A stretch of 64,000 bases of DNA from Firmicutes bacterium UBA5559 (GTDB lineage Bacteria; Bacillota; Clostridia; Peptostreptococcales; Anaerovoracaceae). This document shows, one piece after another, positions 15,849 through 24,895 of the stretch. The position numbers were made by a program, and so were the translations under genes. Each line of letters starts with the position of its first letter. The first letter of the stretch is position 1. The stretch lies in assembly GCA_002425705.1 (NCBI GenBank), contig DIMT01000013.1:59697-123696 (forward strand), read 5' to 3'. The notes below the pieces were generated by a model. The model was not told the origin of the DNA. It was given only the letters and a program-made list of their open reading frames with translations, and ran no database searches.

Positions 15849-18743
15849 TTATTCCGTGAGAATCAGTTCATCCTCCGGCTCCGGTTCTGTCAGCAGGTTC
15901 AGGTAATTCTGCATCTGCTTCATGTATTCGCCGTAAGCCGCCCAATCTCCGTTTCGCTGGGCCAGCTGAGCATTATTGAAGGCCTCTGAAATCAGTTTAA
16001 TCAACTGATCTGCATCCATGCCATCGGTACTTCCGCCATCCGGTACAACCGGCTTCTGACCACCGGAATCTCCAGATCCGAAGAGGGAATCCAGCGCTTT
16101 GTCCAGAGTTTCCTCATAAGCGATCCGGTCTCCGTAAGCAACGATTACTCGCTTGACTTCCGGAATACTGGCATTGGTAGCTTCCAGATAAACCGGTTCC
16201 ACATAAATGAAGGATTCTTCAATGGGTATGACGAACATATTTCCACGGGTATAACTGGATCCCGAGGAGTTCCAGAGGGAGAACTCCTTGGAGATTTCCG
16301 GATTCTGGTCGATTTGAGCTTCGATCTGCATCGGTCCGTAGACGATCTTGTCCTTCGGCAGTCGGTACAATACCAATTGTCCGTAGTTTTCCCCATCATT
16401 TCTGGCTACCAACAATCCCGTCATGTTCTTCTTTGCTTTTGGCGTGTAGGGGATGGAGTTGACGAATTCGGCAGCGCTTTCCCCTGGAAGTTTCATGATG
16501 TAATAATTGGGAACCATAGTAGTTTCCGTTGTTCCGTAGATTTCGTTCGAGATGTCCCACAGGTCCTCACCCTGATAGAATACTTTCACATCATCCATGT
16601 GGTAACGCTTGTAGACGTTGGCCTGGATGTTGAACAGGGCGTTGGGGTAACGAATATGGGACTTCAGGCCTTCCGGCATTTCATCAAAGTCTTTGAAAAG
16701 AACCGGATAGATTTTTTTCATGGTATTGGCAACGGGATCCTTGTCATCTACCAGGTAATAGTTGACATGGCCGTGGTACGCATCGATGACTACTTTCACT
16801 GAGTTGCGGATGTAATTGACACTGGTCTGCTCCGAATAGGGCTCAGAATAGGGATATCGGTTGCTCACCGTATAGGCATCGATGATCCAATATAGCTTGC
16901 CTTCATTTGTTACAATATAGGGGTCCGAATCGTACTGCAGGTAGGGCATGATCTTTCTCACCCGTTCTGCAATATTTCGATTGATGACGATTTTCGAATC
17001 GGGTTTGATGTTGGTGGAAACCAACAGCTTCAGACTCCGTTCCCGAATGGCGAACATGGCTCGGTTGAGCAGCCCCAGTTCAATCCCTGCATCCCCTTCA
17101 TAAGTGGTATAGGTGTTGCTTTCCCCATCGGGATAGTCAAATTCTTCTTCATCGGTGTTGGTCAGAATGTAGTTGTTCGTCAGTTCACCAAAATAGATTT
17201 CCGGTCGGGTGATTGTAATTTCATCCACACTGGAAACCGGAGGAATGCTTTTGATCAGCATATCCGGCTGGCCACTGGGTGTGACTTTGTCCACCCGGGA
17301 CAGGGTAATGCCGTAACCATGGGTGAACTTCAAATGCCTGTTGAGCCATTCCTGCCGGATTTTGCTCTCGTCGATTTCTCGGGCAGACAGGAAGGTCTGG
17401 GTGTACTCCCCATTAATCATGTACCGGTCTACATCCACATCGTTGAAGGAATAGTAGAGACGGATACTCTGAGTCTGGTTGTAGAATTTAGAGACCGGCT
17501 CAAAGTCGTTAATCCGAATATTGGATATGGTTTCCTGATTGTTGAGAATATCCTCTTTCGTCAGCTGGTTGCTGGCGGCAAAAGGTCTGACAACAACATT
17601 ATCCAATCCATAGGCCATCTGGGTAAAGGCGATGTTTCTTTCCAAATACTGGCTTTCCTTGTTAATCTCATCCGGAGATACGATCAGGTTCTGCACCAGA
17701 ATGGAAGCACCGGAACCAGCCAGTCCCACCAGAATCATGATGACCGGTACGGTCAGGATGCTCTTGAATTTTTTTCTGGAAATTCCGATGGCAAAAGTGA
17801 TGGCTGCCACGACAGAAAGTACCATCAGCGCTCGGTAAACCCAAAGGGTGATGTTCACATCCGTATAACCGGCTCCGAAGAGAAGACCGGTCTGGGTGTA
17901 AAGCAAATCGTACTGCTTCAGGAAAAAGTTAACGCCCAACATCAGGAAGAACAGTACGCCGATAACGATCAGCTGATGGGCTGCGATACTCATCAGCCGC
18001 ATGAAGTTTTCATCATCGAACTGCTTTCTGCCTCTGGGTCTGGGCCTTTGCTGCTGCTGTTGCTGCCCGGCACCGAAAAATTTCCCGAAGATTTCTTCAA
18101 AGGGACCAAAGGCACTGAAGTTTCCAGGCCCGGCCTGTTGACCGCCAGTACCGTCGTATCGGGTTTCATCCTCCTGGGGTTCATCCACCGATTCGAAGAT
18201 TTCCGGTTTTCTCATAGCCATCAGAATGGTGTAGTAAAGGACTGTCAATACACCAAAGCCGATGAGGACGCCGATCATCATCTGGTTCAGCTGGGAAATG
18301 AAATCCAGTTTGAACACATAGAAGGATACATCCATCCCGTACATGGGATCGGCTACGCCAAAGCTGGTTGAATTGAGAAATCTCAGGATTTCAAACCAGA
18401 GCTGAGATACGATCACAAAAGTAAAGGCTCCCGAAAAAATGGCTGCCAGTCCCCAAGTGATCAGGTTTAGATTCTTTTCATTGGCAACGTCACTGGACTC
18501 TACCTTTTTGTAATATCCCCTCTTCAGCATCTTTAAGTAAATGTAGGATGCCAGGGTAATCACAAGGAATGTTGGTATTCCTATTTTCAACTGGGTAAAC
18601 AACTTCGTGAAGAACACGGTGGTGTAACCCAGTTCCTTGAACCACAGGAAATCCGTCAGGTATCCGATCAGGCTCACAAACAGAAACAGGATGAGCAGGA
18701 TCGCTATGAGTATGCCTCGTATGCCTATTTTCCCCTTTTTCAC
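15849..18743 (-). CDS. UPF0182 family large membrane protein
   Basis: A 964-residue protein. Seven or so hydrophobic segments fill the first 340 residues, with a Gln-rich low-complexity patch (six glutamines, then basic PRPRGRK) near residue 235. The remaining 600 residues are a large extracytoplasmic region of the UPF0182 family (PF03699), function unknown. The chosen start is a GTG at 18743: GGGAGGAG lies five bases upstream, while the ATG 33 bp earlier has none. A poly-acidic C-terminus ends EPEDELILTE. It stands between the PEPCK-like gene and the glutamine synthetase without a clear operon link. Confidence 0.85.
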   Translation of the reverse strand: MKKGKIGIRGILIAILLILFLFVSLIGYLTDFLWFKELGYTTVFFTKLFTQLKIGIPTFLVITLASYIYLKMLKRGYYKKVESSDVANEKNLNLITWGLAAIFSGAFTFVIVSQLWFEILRFLNSTSFGVADPMYGMDVSFYVFKLDFISQLNQMMIGVLIGFGVLTVLYYTILMAMRKPEIFESVDEPQEDETRYDGTGGQQAGPGNFSAFGPFEEIFGKFFGAGQQQQQQRPRPRGRKQFDDENFMRLMSIAAHQLIVIGVLFFLMLGVNFFLKQYDLLYTQTGLLFGAGYTDVNITLWVYRALMVLSVVAAITFAIGISRKKFKSILTVPVIMILVGLAGSGASILVQNLIVSPDEINKESQYLERNIAFTQMAYGLDNVVVRPFAASNQLTKEDILNNQETISNIRINDFEPVSKFYNQTQSIRLYYSFNDVDVDRYMINGEYTQTFLSAREIDESKIRQEWLNRHLKFTHGYGITLSRVDKVTPSGQPDMLIKSIPPVSSVDEITITRPEIYFGELTNNYILTNTDEEEFDYPDGESNTYTTYEGDAGIELGLLNRAMFAIRERSLKLLVSTNIKPDSKIVINRNIAERVRKIMPYLQYDSDPYIVTNEGKLYWIIDAYTVSNRYPYSEPYSEQTSVNYIRNSVKVVIDAYHGHVNYYLVDDKDPVANTMKKIYPVLFKDFDEMPEGLKSHIRYPNALFNIQANVYKRYHMDDVKVFYQGEDLWDISNEIYGTTETTMVPNYYIMKLPGESAAEFVNSIPYTPKAKKNMTGLLVARNDGENYGQLVLYRLPKDKIVYGPMQIEAQIDQNPEISKEFSLWNSSGSSYTRGNMFVIPIEESFIYVEPVYLEATNASIPEVKRVIVAYGDRIAYEETLDKALDSLFGSGDSGGQKPVVPDGGSTDGMDADQLIKLISEAFNNAQLAQRNGDWAAYGEYMKQMQNYLNLLTEPEPEDELILTE

Positions 18744-18841
18744 TGTAACTCCTCCCTTATATACAAGTAGTTGCAACTTTATATGGCAGACCCGGGTGGG
18801 TCTTCATATCATTTTTATCCAGTCAGACCGGCATATTTGCT

Positions 18842-20509
18842 TTAGTCCAACTTGCTGAGCAGATCGGCAATGTTCTGGATGGCCTCCATGGCCTCTTCCG
18901 GAAGTTCATCCCGGCCTCCCTTTTGCTCCTTCAGGGATTCCAGATATACCATCCGGCCGTAGAACCCGGCCAGCAGGATGTCAACATAGGATTTTTCTCC
19001 AAAAGGAGGTTCAAAGCCCGGCACATCCATGGTTTTCATGATGTCACCCAAACGGCCGAAACTTTTAAAATCTCCGGTGCCATCCACAATGGATTCGATG
19101 GCATGGAGGGAAACTTCCTTTGGCACCTTCTTGTCCAGAAAGTGCCCCGTGTTGATGATATAGCACTCCACACCCTTCTTTTCGAAGAGGGCTTTGAACT
19201 TGTAATAATCATTAATCAGCGGATAGGTACGGAAGGGGTTGGCGTAGGGTTCGAAAACCAGTGCATTGATATCCACCCCATACTGAAGTTTTTCTGCTGT
19301 GGAACGTTTGGTAGCCAGGCAGGCGCCCATAACGGAGGCCAGCACCGGATCGTCGATCTTGACTACCGGCGGCAGGGAGTGGTCCTTCATCAGCCAAACA
19401 ACAGCATTGACCGGTTCCTCCATCTTGTCCACCCGGTTGGGAGCCCAGAGCTTGGACTTGATTGCTCTGCCGTTGCCGTTTCGGATATCCTCCGTCACGA
19501 TGACCAGTTTCCCGTCTTCATCCAGTGTGGCGCCGCAATTCATCAGCGAAATCAGAAATTTGTTCTCATCCGCAGTCAGGGGATAATCCTGAGTTTTGTC
19601 AAAGTAGGATGGTTCCAGGGCCACAGCGGAGCAGTCCTCTCCTGAAATGATGTAAGCATCATCGTGGAGAATGGTCACATCGTACTTGCCGTCATGCTTT
19701 GCATGGGTCAGGGTGGATTTTCCGGATCCGGAAAGTCCAAAGACCCCCATCACATAAGCGCTTCCATCCTGGCGGACCATTTTTTTCAGCCCGCCATGGC
19801 AGCTGGCATAACCATTCCGATTGGCCAGACCCCAGGCCAGGGTCAGGGTGCCCTTTTTAAATTCTCCGAAGTATCGCATGCCCAGCAAGCAGGCACAGTT
19901 GTGTTCCGGATCGAAATAGGCCAGTCCGTCGGGATAATCAGGATGAACGAATTCAGGATCTGCCAGGATATAGATATCCGGCTCATTGCCCACGGGCCTG
20001 GAATTTCGGTACATGTTATTATAGGAATCGTTGAGATACTGGAAGTTCAACAGCCAGTCGTACAACGTTTTTTCAAATCTTTCCGGCACCAGCAGATGGG
20101 CTTTGATGATAAAGTCCTCGTCCAGGCCGATATACGCTTCAGCGTGATACATTTTCTTGAATCTGGTATGATAAGCGGCTTCTCTTAAAACTTTCGCTAT
20201 TTCACTCTCGACAACACCCACTTCGCCCAGGATGACCCGGGCTCCAGCGAATCTTCCGACGGTTTCCCCGTCATTGAGCAGAAGAATCTTCGCTTCCGGT
20301 GGCAGACCGATCTGTTCCGGTTCGTACACCGGCATATCCGTCTCAATGACTCCCGGTGCGGTTCTGGCCATTTCATAGGCCAGCTTCAGATCGTTTACTC
20401 TTTCCACGTTGTTCCCGTAAAAAGCTGTTTCAATGGTGGTGCGGGACTGGGAAAAAGCATGGTTGCCTGAGGTAATCTCTTCCCTCTTAAAATAAGCCTT
20501 CGTTGACAC
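18842..20509 (-). CDS. divergent ATP-type phosphoenolpyruvate carboxykinase-like protein
   Basis: About 555 residues. A P-loop GLSGSGKSTLTH at roughly residues 258-269 matches the FGLSGTGKTT kinase-1a motif of ATP-dependent PEPCK, and ILHDDAYII lies where the metal-binding kinase-2 region should be. However, the GGCYAK-type sequence of classical PckA is absent, so carboxykinase activity is uncertain. Start: a GTG at 20509 preceded by AAAGAAAGAGAG is favoured over the ATG at 20551, which lacks a ribosome site. If active it would interconvert oxaloacetate and PEP, complementing pyruvate carboxylase at 35449. Alternatively it is a kinase of the PEPCK fold with another substrate. Confidence 0.7.
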   Translation of the reverse strand: MSTKAYFKREEITSGNHAFSQSRTTIETAFYGNNVERVNDLKLAYEMARTAPGVIETDMPVYEPEQIGLPPEAKILLLNDGETVGRFAGARVILGEVGVVESEIAKVLREAAYHTRFKKMYHAEAYIGLDEDFIIKAHLLVPERFEKTLYDWLLNFQYLNDSYNNMYRNSRPVGNEPDIYILADPEFVHPDYPDGLAYFDPEHNCACLLGMRYFGEFKKGTLTLAWGLANRNGYASCHGGLKKMVRQDGSAYVMGVFGLSGSGKSTLTHAKHDGKYDVTILHDDAYIISGEDCSAVALEPSYFDKTQDYPLTADENKFLISLMNCGATLDEDGKLVIVTEDIRNGNGRAIKSKLWAPNRVDKMEEPVNAVVWLMKDHSLPPVVKIDDPVLASVMGACLATKRSTAEKLQYGVDINALVFEPYANPFRTYPLINDYYKFKALFEKKGVECYIINTGHFLDKKVPKEVSLHAIESIVDGTGDFKSFGRLGDIMKTMDVPGFEPPFGEKSYVDILLAGFYGRMVYLESLKEQKGGRDELPEEAMEAIQNIADLLSKLD

Positions 20510-20563
20510 AATATCACGCTCTCTTTCTTTTCTGGCAGGGGCTAGCTGCATGGTTTGGTTGAA

Positions 20564-21889
20564 TTAATATGGAAAATAGTTGACTATTTTCATCCCGGTA
20601 TCAGAGGGGGCCACCTGGTAAATCCATCGGTAGGCCTTGTTGGTGGTCCGGTTGTTTTCGGTAATTTCGATTTCTTCCCGAACCCACACGTAGTATCCCT
20701 TTGTTCCCTTCCTCACCTCGCCGATTTCCAGCAAGTTGAAGACCTCATTAATTTTTCCCACTTTTGAAAAAGAAAGAGTATTCTGTTGCGCTTTGCTCCC
20801 CTGAGCAGTGTACTCTATCACTCCCTTATCTCCGTTGTTGACATAATCGATCCAGGCGGAGTCATATGCCACAATGGTGTTGATGACCTCCTCGGTGCTC
20901 TCTGTCACCGGTAAGGACGTATTAATATCGGCTAGGCCATAGTTTTTCCCGGATATATACTTGAGTTCCGGGTTTTCCCTGATGTCCTGGATATTCTTGT
21001 TGGTCGGATATGGATCCGGCTCTGCTGCCGGCACCTCCGCTGCTGGTTCCTGGGTGGTTGATGGCTCCGGCTCCTGCTGTTCCTCTTCTTCCAGGACCGG
21101 ATCCTCCGCTGCCGGGGGCTCCCCTTCCTTTGGTTCGAACCAGCTCTTCACCGTTTCAACAACAGCCGCCATCTGCTTGTCAGCAGCCTGCACATAAGGA
21201 TTATCCGGCATGGCTGCCCTCAGTCCCAAAAAAGCCGCTTCGGCCAGCACCAGGAGCAATAAGAGGATTAACAGGAACTTTCCGAAAGTGAACTTCTTCT
21301 TTTCCTTTTCTTCTTCCTCATCATCGATAAATATCTGAGCAAATTTATCGTCTGGTGCAGCCGCGGCGGTCACCACCTCCGGCTCGGCTTTTGTATTCTG
21401 TATACTGGCTTCCTGCAGAATTTCCCTGGCGGGCTCTTCCGGGGCTTCCGCCACCATTTCGGTTGTCGGTGGTGGTGGGGTATCCTCCTGAGGGTTCCGG
21501 TCCTGCAGGGCCTTTTCCTCCCGGGCCCGGGCCAGAGCTTCCTCCCTTAGCAGGTTCTGCCGGTTGATTTTTTCAATCTCCGCGTCCAGGCGCTGCTGCA
21601 GTTCTTCTATATCCGGATCCCTGTCAGATTCAATCAATTCTTCCGAAGGTGGATGTGTTCCTTCGGATACAGGTCCTTCTGACGGATCCGGTTTCCATTC
21701 CATATCCAGGTCCGGAGTTTTAGTCTCCTTCCCTTCTTTGGGGAATCCGGTCACATTCCAGACCAGGTCTTTCGGAGGTTCGGGAATAATCGGCGTCTCC
21801 CCCGTTTCCGGGTTGCCCGCCGGTTCACCGCATCGACTGCAGAATCGATCGGCTGGCCGCAATTTTTCACCACATTTTCTACAGAACAT
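20564..21889 (-). CDS. zinc-ribbon membrane protein of unknown function
   Basis: 441 residues. Residues 1-25 form a double-CxxC zinc ribbon (CRKCGE, CSRCGE). A long acidic, Pro-rich and low-complexity region follows to about 205, with a helical stretch rich in Glu/Arg. One membrane helix lies near 208-228 (a run of Leu). A second Pro/Glu-rich linker leads to a C-terminal domain of about 130 residues with a YAPSDTGMKIVNYFPY-like end, similar in size to TcaA-type extracytoplasmic modules. The ribbon is cytoplasmic and the last domain outside, suggesting envelope sensing (inference). AAGGAG precedes the ATG. Confidence 0.75.
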   Translation of the reverse strand: MFCRKCGEKLRPADRFCSRCGEPAGNPETGETPIIPEPPKDLVWNVTGFPKEGKETKTPDLDMEWKPDPSEGPVSEGTHPPSEELIESDRDPDIEELQQRLDAEIEKINRQNLLREEALARAREEKALQDRNPQEDTPPPPTTEMVAEAPEEPAREILQEASIQNTKAEPEVVTAAAAPDDKFAQIFIDDEEEEKEKKKFTFGKFLLILLLLLVLAEAAFLGLRAAMPDNPYVQAADKQMAAVVETVKSWFEPKEGEPPAAEDPVLEEEEQQEPEPSTTQEPAAEVPAAEPDPYPTNKNIQDIRENPELKYISGKNYGLADINTSLPVTESTEEVINTIVAYDSAWIDYVNNGDKGVIEYTAQGSKAQQNTLSFSKVGKINEVFNLLEIGEVRKGTKGYYVWVREEIEITENNRTTNKAYRWIYQVAPSDTGMKIVNYFPY

Positions 21890-21936
21890 GCCTGTCTCCT
21901 TCGCGAATCTTTTTGTCCCAGATTATAGATTAATAT

Positions 21937-21965
21937 ATTATACACCAACCACCAGTCAATATCAA
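21937..21965 (-). promoter_or_regulatory. promoter of the zinc-ribbon protein gene
   Basis: On the minus strand TTGATA (21960-21965) and TATAAT (21937-21942) are 17 bp apart, about 48 bp upstream of the ATG. Confidence 0.65.
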
Positions 21966-22053
21966 ACAAAAGTAATGGATTTTCGTCATTTTGGAATGGT
22001 TCCCGGACCGGGTTCCAATCAGGAACAATTCTTCTTTTCACCCAATTTGCTTA

Positions 22054-22082
22054 TTGACAATCCTGTTTCTTAGTGGTATTAT
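22054..22082 (+). promoter_or_regulatory. promoter of tRNA-Lys
   Basis: TTGACA (22054-22059), a 17-bp spacer and TATTAT (22077-22082) lie 36 bp before the mature tRNA 5' end. Together with the terminator directly after the tRNA this makes a single-gene transcription unit. Confidence 0.8.
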
Positions 22083-22117
22083 TTTTTATGTGCCTGAGAG
22101 CACTGCCACGAAAACGC

Positions 22118-22193
22118 GCTTCCTTAGCTCAGCTGGTAGAGCACCTGACTCTTAATCAGGGTGTCCGGGGTTCGAGCCCCCGAGGGAGTACCA
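22118..22193 (+). tRNA. tRNA-Lys (anticodon CUU)
   Basis: A 76-nt cloverleaf. The acceptor stem pairs GCTTCCT with AGGGAGT (two G-U pairs). The D arm is AGCTCAGCTGGTAGAGC, the anticodon stem CCTGA/TCAGG encloses the loop CTCTTAA with anticodon CTT, and the T arm is CGGGG TTCGAGC CCCCG. A discriminator A and encoded CCA end at 22193. It reads AAG lysine codons. Confidence 0.97.
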
Positions 22194-22195
22194 AG

Positions 22196-22243
22196 AACGA
22201 AAAACAGCCATTTGCAATTACTCGCTGATGGCTGTTTTTCGTT
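22196..22243. terminator. bidirectional terminator between tRNA-Lys and hydF
   Basis: AACGAAAAACAGCCAT (22196-22211) and ATGGCTGTTTTTCGTT (22228-22243) are perfect 16-bp inverted repeats around a 16-nt loop. Each arm has a run of five A or T, so it can terminate the tRNA transcript rightward and the hyd operon leftward. It touches the hydF stop codon. Confidence 0.85.
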
Positions 22244-23487
22244 TACACTATTGGCTCGGTCTTTTGATGCATTGCATCTTGTGAAAAAACTGCCAGGCTT
22301 CGTTCTAAAATTCCCGTTACCAGAGCCAGCACCACACCATAATTGGTAATGGGTGTCTCAACCTCCTCGCAGAGGGCAATCCTGGACTCCATCGTCTTGC
22401 GGTTGAGCATACAGGAACCGCAGTGGATGACCAAATCATAGGCTGATAGGTCTCGGGGCAAATCATGTCCCGTTTTGAACTCGAATAATAAGTCTTTCCC
22501 GGTATGTCGACGAAGCAGCTTCGGGATTTTTACCCGCCCAATATCCTCATGGGAATGATTATGGGTACAGCTTTCACTAATCAAAACCCGGGAACCGTCC
22601 TCCAAGGCTGCTACCGCTTCAGCGCCTCGGGCAAAGGCCCCAATATCTCCCTTGTATCGGGCAAATAGAATAGAGAAGGATGTCAAGGGAATTGACTCCG
22701 GCACCAATTGGCTGACTCGTTGAAATGCCTGGGAGTCTGTGACGACCAAATCCACTCGTCTTAAATCCCCAAGGGCCTCCTGCAGTTCAGTATCCCGGAC
22801 CACATAGCTTTTGATACCATGGTCCAGACAGTCTCGGATGAGCTGGACCTGAGGCAGGATGATTCGGCCCTTTGGTGCCTCCGAATCGATGGGCACCACC
22901 ATGACAACCGTACCCCCCGATGGTACCAAGTCCCCCAAGAGGGTTTCCTCGGATTCATCCTGACTTAAATGGCGAAGCAGCAAGTCCTTGAACTGATGAA
23001 TATCCGACCGTTCCCTTGTCGTCACAAAGGCCGCTTCGGGATACTTCGAACGGAGCTCAAGAAGGGCATTGCCCTCCACCAAATCAATTTTATTGAAAAC
23101 CAGAAGATAAGGAATCCGAAAGCGCTTCAGGGAGGCTTCCAGGGTTTTTAGAGCGTCGAACTCCTCTTGTCCATTTTTCCCGGCAGCTTCTCCGGCGTCC
23201 ATGACATACAGGGCAAAATCTGTTCGTTCCAAAACCTTCATCGTTCGCTCAACCCGAAGACTGCCCAGGCTACCCTCATCATCAAGACCGGCCGTGTCGA
23301 CAAAAACAACCGGCCCGAAGGGCAAAAACTCCATCGGTTTTGTAATGGGATCGGTGGTCGTTCCCTTGATATCCGATACAATCGAAACATCCTGCCCAAC
23401 GATGGCATTCATCAGGGAGGACTTCCCCGCATTACGCCTTCCCAGCAAGACAATGTGCTTTCGATTGGCATTAGGTGTCCCTTGCAT
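22243..23487 (-). CDS. hydF: [FeFe]-hydrogenase maturation GTPase HydF
   Basis: A 414-residue scaffold GTPase that assembles the 2Fe precursor of the H-cluster and hands it to apo-hydrogenase. G1 is GRRNAGKSS (residues 16-24), G3 DTAG (64-67), and G4 NKID in the FNKIDLVEG segment. The C-terminal cluster-binding region shows CTHNHSHED and HCGSC, matching the His-plus-CxxC iron-sulfur site of HydF. GGAGG precedes the ATG. It is the last gene of the TM1266-like / hydE / hydG / hydF operon. No hydrogenase structural gene lies in the window. Confidence 0.95.
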   Translation of the reverse strand: MQGTPNANRKHIVLLGRRNAGKSSLMNAIVGQDVSIVSDIKGTTTDPITKPMEFLPFGPVVFVDTAGLDDEGSLGSLRVERTMKVLERTDFALYVMDAGEAAGKNGQEEFDALKTLEASLKRFRIPYLLVFNKIDLVEGNALLELRSKYPEAAFVTTRERSDIHQFKDLLLRHLSQDESEETLLGDLVPSGGTVVMVVPIDSEAPKGRIILPQVQLIRDCLDHGIKSYVVRDTELQEALGDLRRVDLVVTDSQAFQRVSQLVPESIPLTSFSILFARYKGDIGAFARGAEAVAALEDGSRVLISESCTHNHSHEDIGRVKIPKLLRRHTGKDLLFEFKTGHDLPRDLSAYDLVIHCGSCMLNRKTMESRIALCEEVETPITNYGVVLALVTGILERSLAVFSQDAMHQKTEPIV

Positions 23488-23513
23488 CTTATTCCTCCAT
23501 AACCCTTCCTGTA

Positions 23514-24893
23514 CTATACAAATAAGTCTCGCTCACCCTGCCGGATTCGATCCAGCTTGTCGGTGAGCAGCTGTTGAATATCACGCCGCTCTATTTTTCC
23601 AATCTCCGCCTGAATGCAGGCCTCCCCCTTTTCCAAGAGTTCCCGGTCTCCGTAATCCAGCATAAACTCCATTAAGGTCATCAGGGCATTGGGGGTACAG
23701 ACATTATGGATCTGACCAGATTTTGCCAGCCTCATAAAGCGATCCCCTGTCCTGCCCGAACGGTAACAGGCCGTGCAGTAGCTGGGAATAAGGCCATCAT
23801 CCACCAACTCTTTTAATACCTCAAGAGGGCTCCTGTGATCTGCCACATCAAATTGCACAACAGAATCCCCTTTCATTTCTTCTTCCTTGTATCCTCCTAC
23901 ACCGGTGCAGGAGCCTGCTGAAATTTGGGAGACCCCTTGCTTGATAAGCTCCCTTCTCATTTCTGCGCTTTCTCTCGTGGAAAGAATGATGCCCGTGAAG
24001 GGTACCGCCACCCGGATGATGGTGACGATTTTCTTGAAGGTCTCATCATCAATCAGATGGTCGAATGCACTGAGCTCCATTCCCGCAGCTTTTTTGATTC
24101 TGGGCACGGAAATGGTATGGAACCCTACACCGAAGCGTTCCTCCAGATGTTCATTGTGGAGCATCAAACCTAAAATCTCAAATTTCCAATCGTAAAGGCC
24201 AAAGAGAACACCGCCGCCCACGTCTTCAATACCCGCCTCCATGGCCCGGTCAAAGGCTGTCGTGTGGTAGTCGTAATCCCCTTTGAGGGACTTGGGATGA
24301 ACAGCCTCATAGGTGGGCTTGTGGTAGGTTTCCTGAAAGAGGATATACGTTCCGATTTTCTTCTCCAGAAGTTTTTGATAATTCTCCACCGTGGTAGCAG
24401 CCACATTGACATTGATCCGTCGAATGGCTCCATTCTCATTCTGGGTTCCATAGATGGCATCAATGGCATCCAGTACGTATTCTATCGGACAGTTCACAGG
24501 GTCTTCCCCCACTTCCAGCGCCAGTCGCTTATGCCCCATTTTTTCAAGCAATCGGACTTCCTCCTGGATTTCTGCCATGGTCAGTTTTCGCCGAACAAAC
24601 TCGTTATCCCGTTTATAGCCGCAATAAGTGCAATTGTTGACACAATAGTCGCTGATATACAAGGGGGCAAACACAACGATTCGATTACCATAGATGCGCT
24701 GCTTTATTTCCCCTGCTATTTGGTAAAGCTGATGTTGCTGCTCCGGATCGGCTATCTGCAGGAGAATCGCCACATCCTTATGGGTCAGCCGCTCACCTGC
24801 CCTGGACTTGTCCAGGACCGACTGAATCTCTTCTTTTGAAGCATGGGCAGCATCTCTCAGAAGCCCTTCTATATACTCATGATCGATAAACAT
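23514..24893 (-). CDS. hydG: [FeFe]-hydrogenase maturase HydG, radical SAM tyrosine lyase
   Basis: A 459-residue radical SAM enzyme that cleaves tyrosine to give the CO and CN ligands of the H-cluster. The radical SAM cluster motif is Cys84-x3-Cys88-x2-Cys91 (CVNNCTYC). The C-terminal CTACYRSGRTGDRF stretch followed by a further Cys (HNVCTPNAL) forms the auxiliary cluster site that separates HydG from ThiH. The ATG at 24893 is preferred because GGAGGG lies seven bases upstream; the ATG 15 bp earlier contains that site. It starts two bases after the hydE stop codon. Confidence 0.96.
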   Translation of the reverse strand: MFIDHEYIEGLLRDAAHASKEEIQSVLDKSRAGERLTHKDVAILLQIADPEQQHQLYQIAGEIKQRIYGNRIVVFAPLYISDYCVNNCTYCGYKRDNEFVRRKLTMAEIQEEVRLLEKMGHKRLALEVGEDPVNCPIEYVLDAIDAIYGTQNENGAIRRINVNVAATTVENYQKLLEKKIGTYILFQETYHKPTYEAVHPKSLKGDYDYHTTAFDRAMEAGIEDVGGGVLFGLYDWKFEILGLMLHNEHLEERFGVGFHTISVPRIKKAAGMELSAFDHLIDDETFKKIVTIIRVAVPFTGIILSTRESAEMRRELIKQGVSQISAGSCTGVGGYKEEEMKGDSVVQFDVADHRSPLEVLKELVDDGLIPSYCTACYRSGRTGDRFMRLAKSGQIHNVCTPNALMTLMEFMLDYGDRELLEKGEACIQAEIGKIERRDIQQLLTDKLDRIRQGERDLFV

Positions 24894-24895
24894 TT

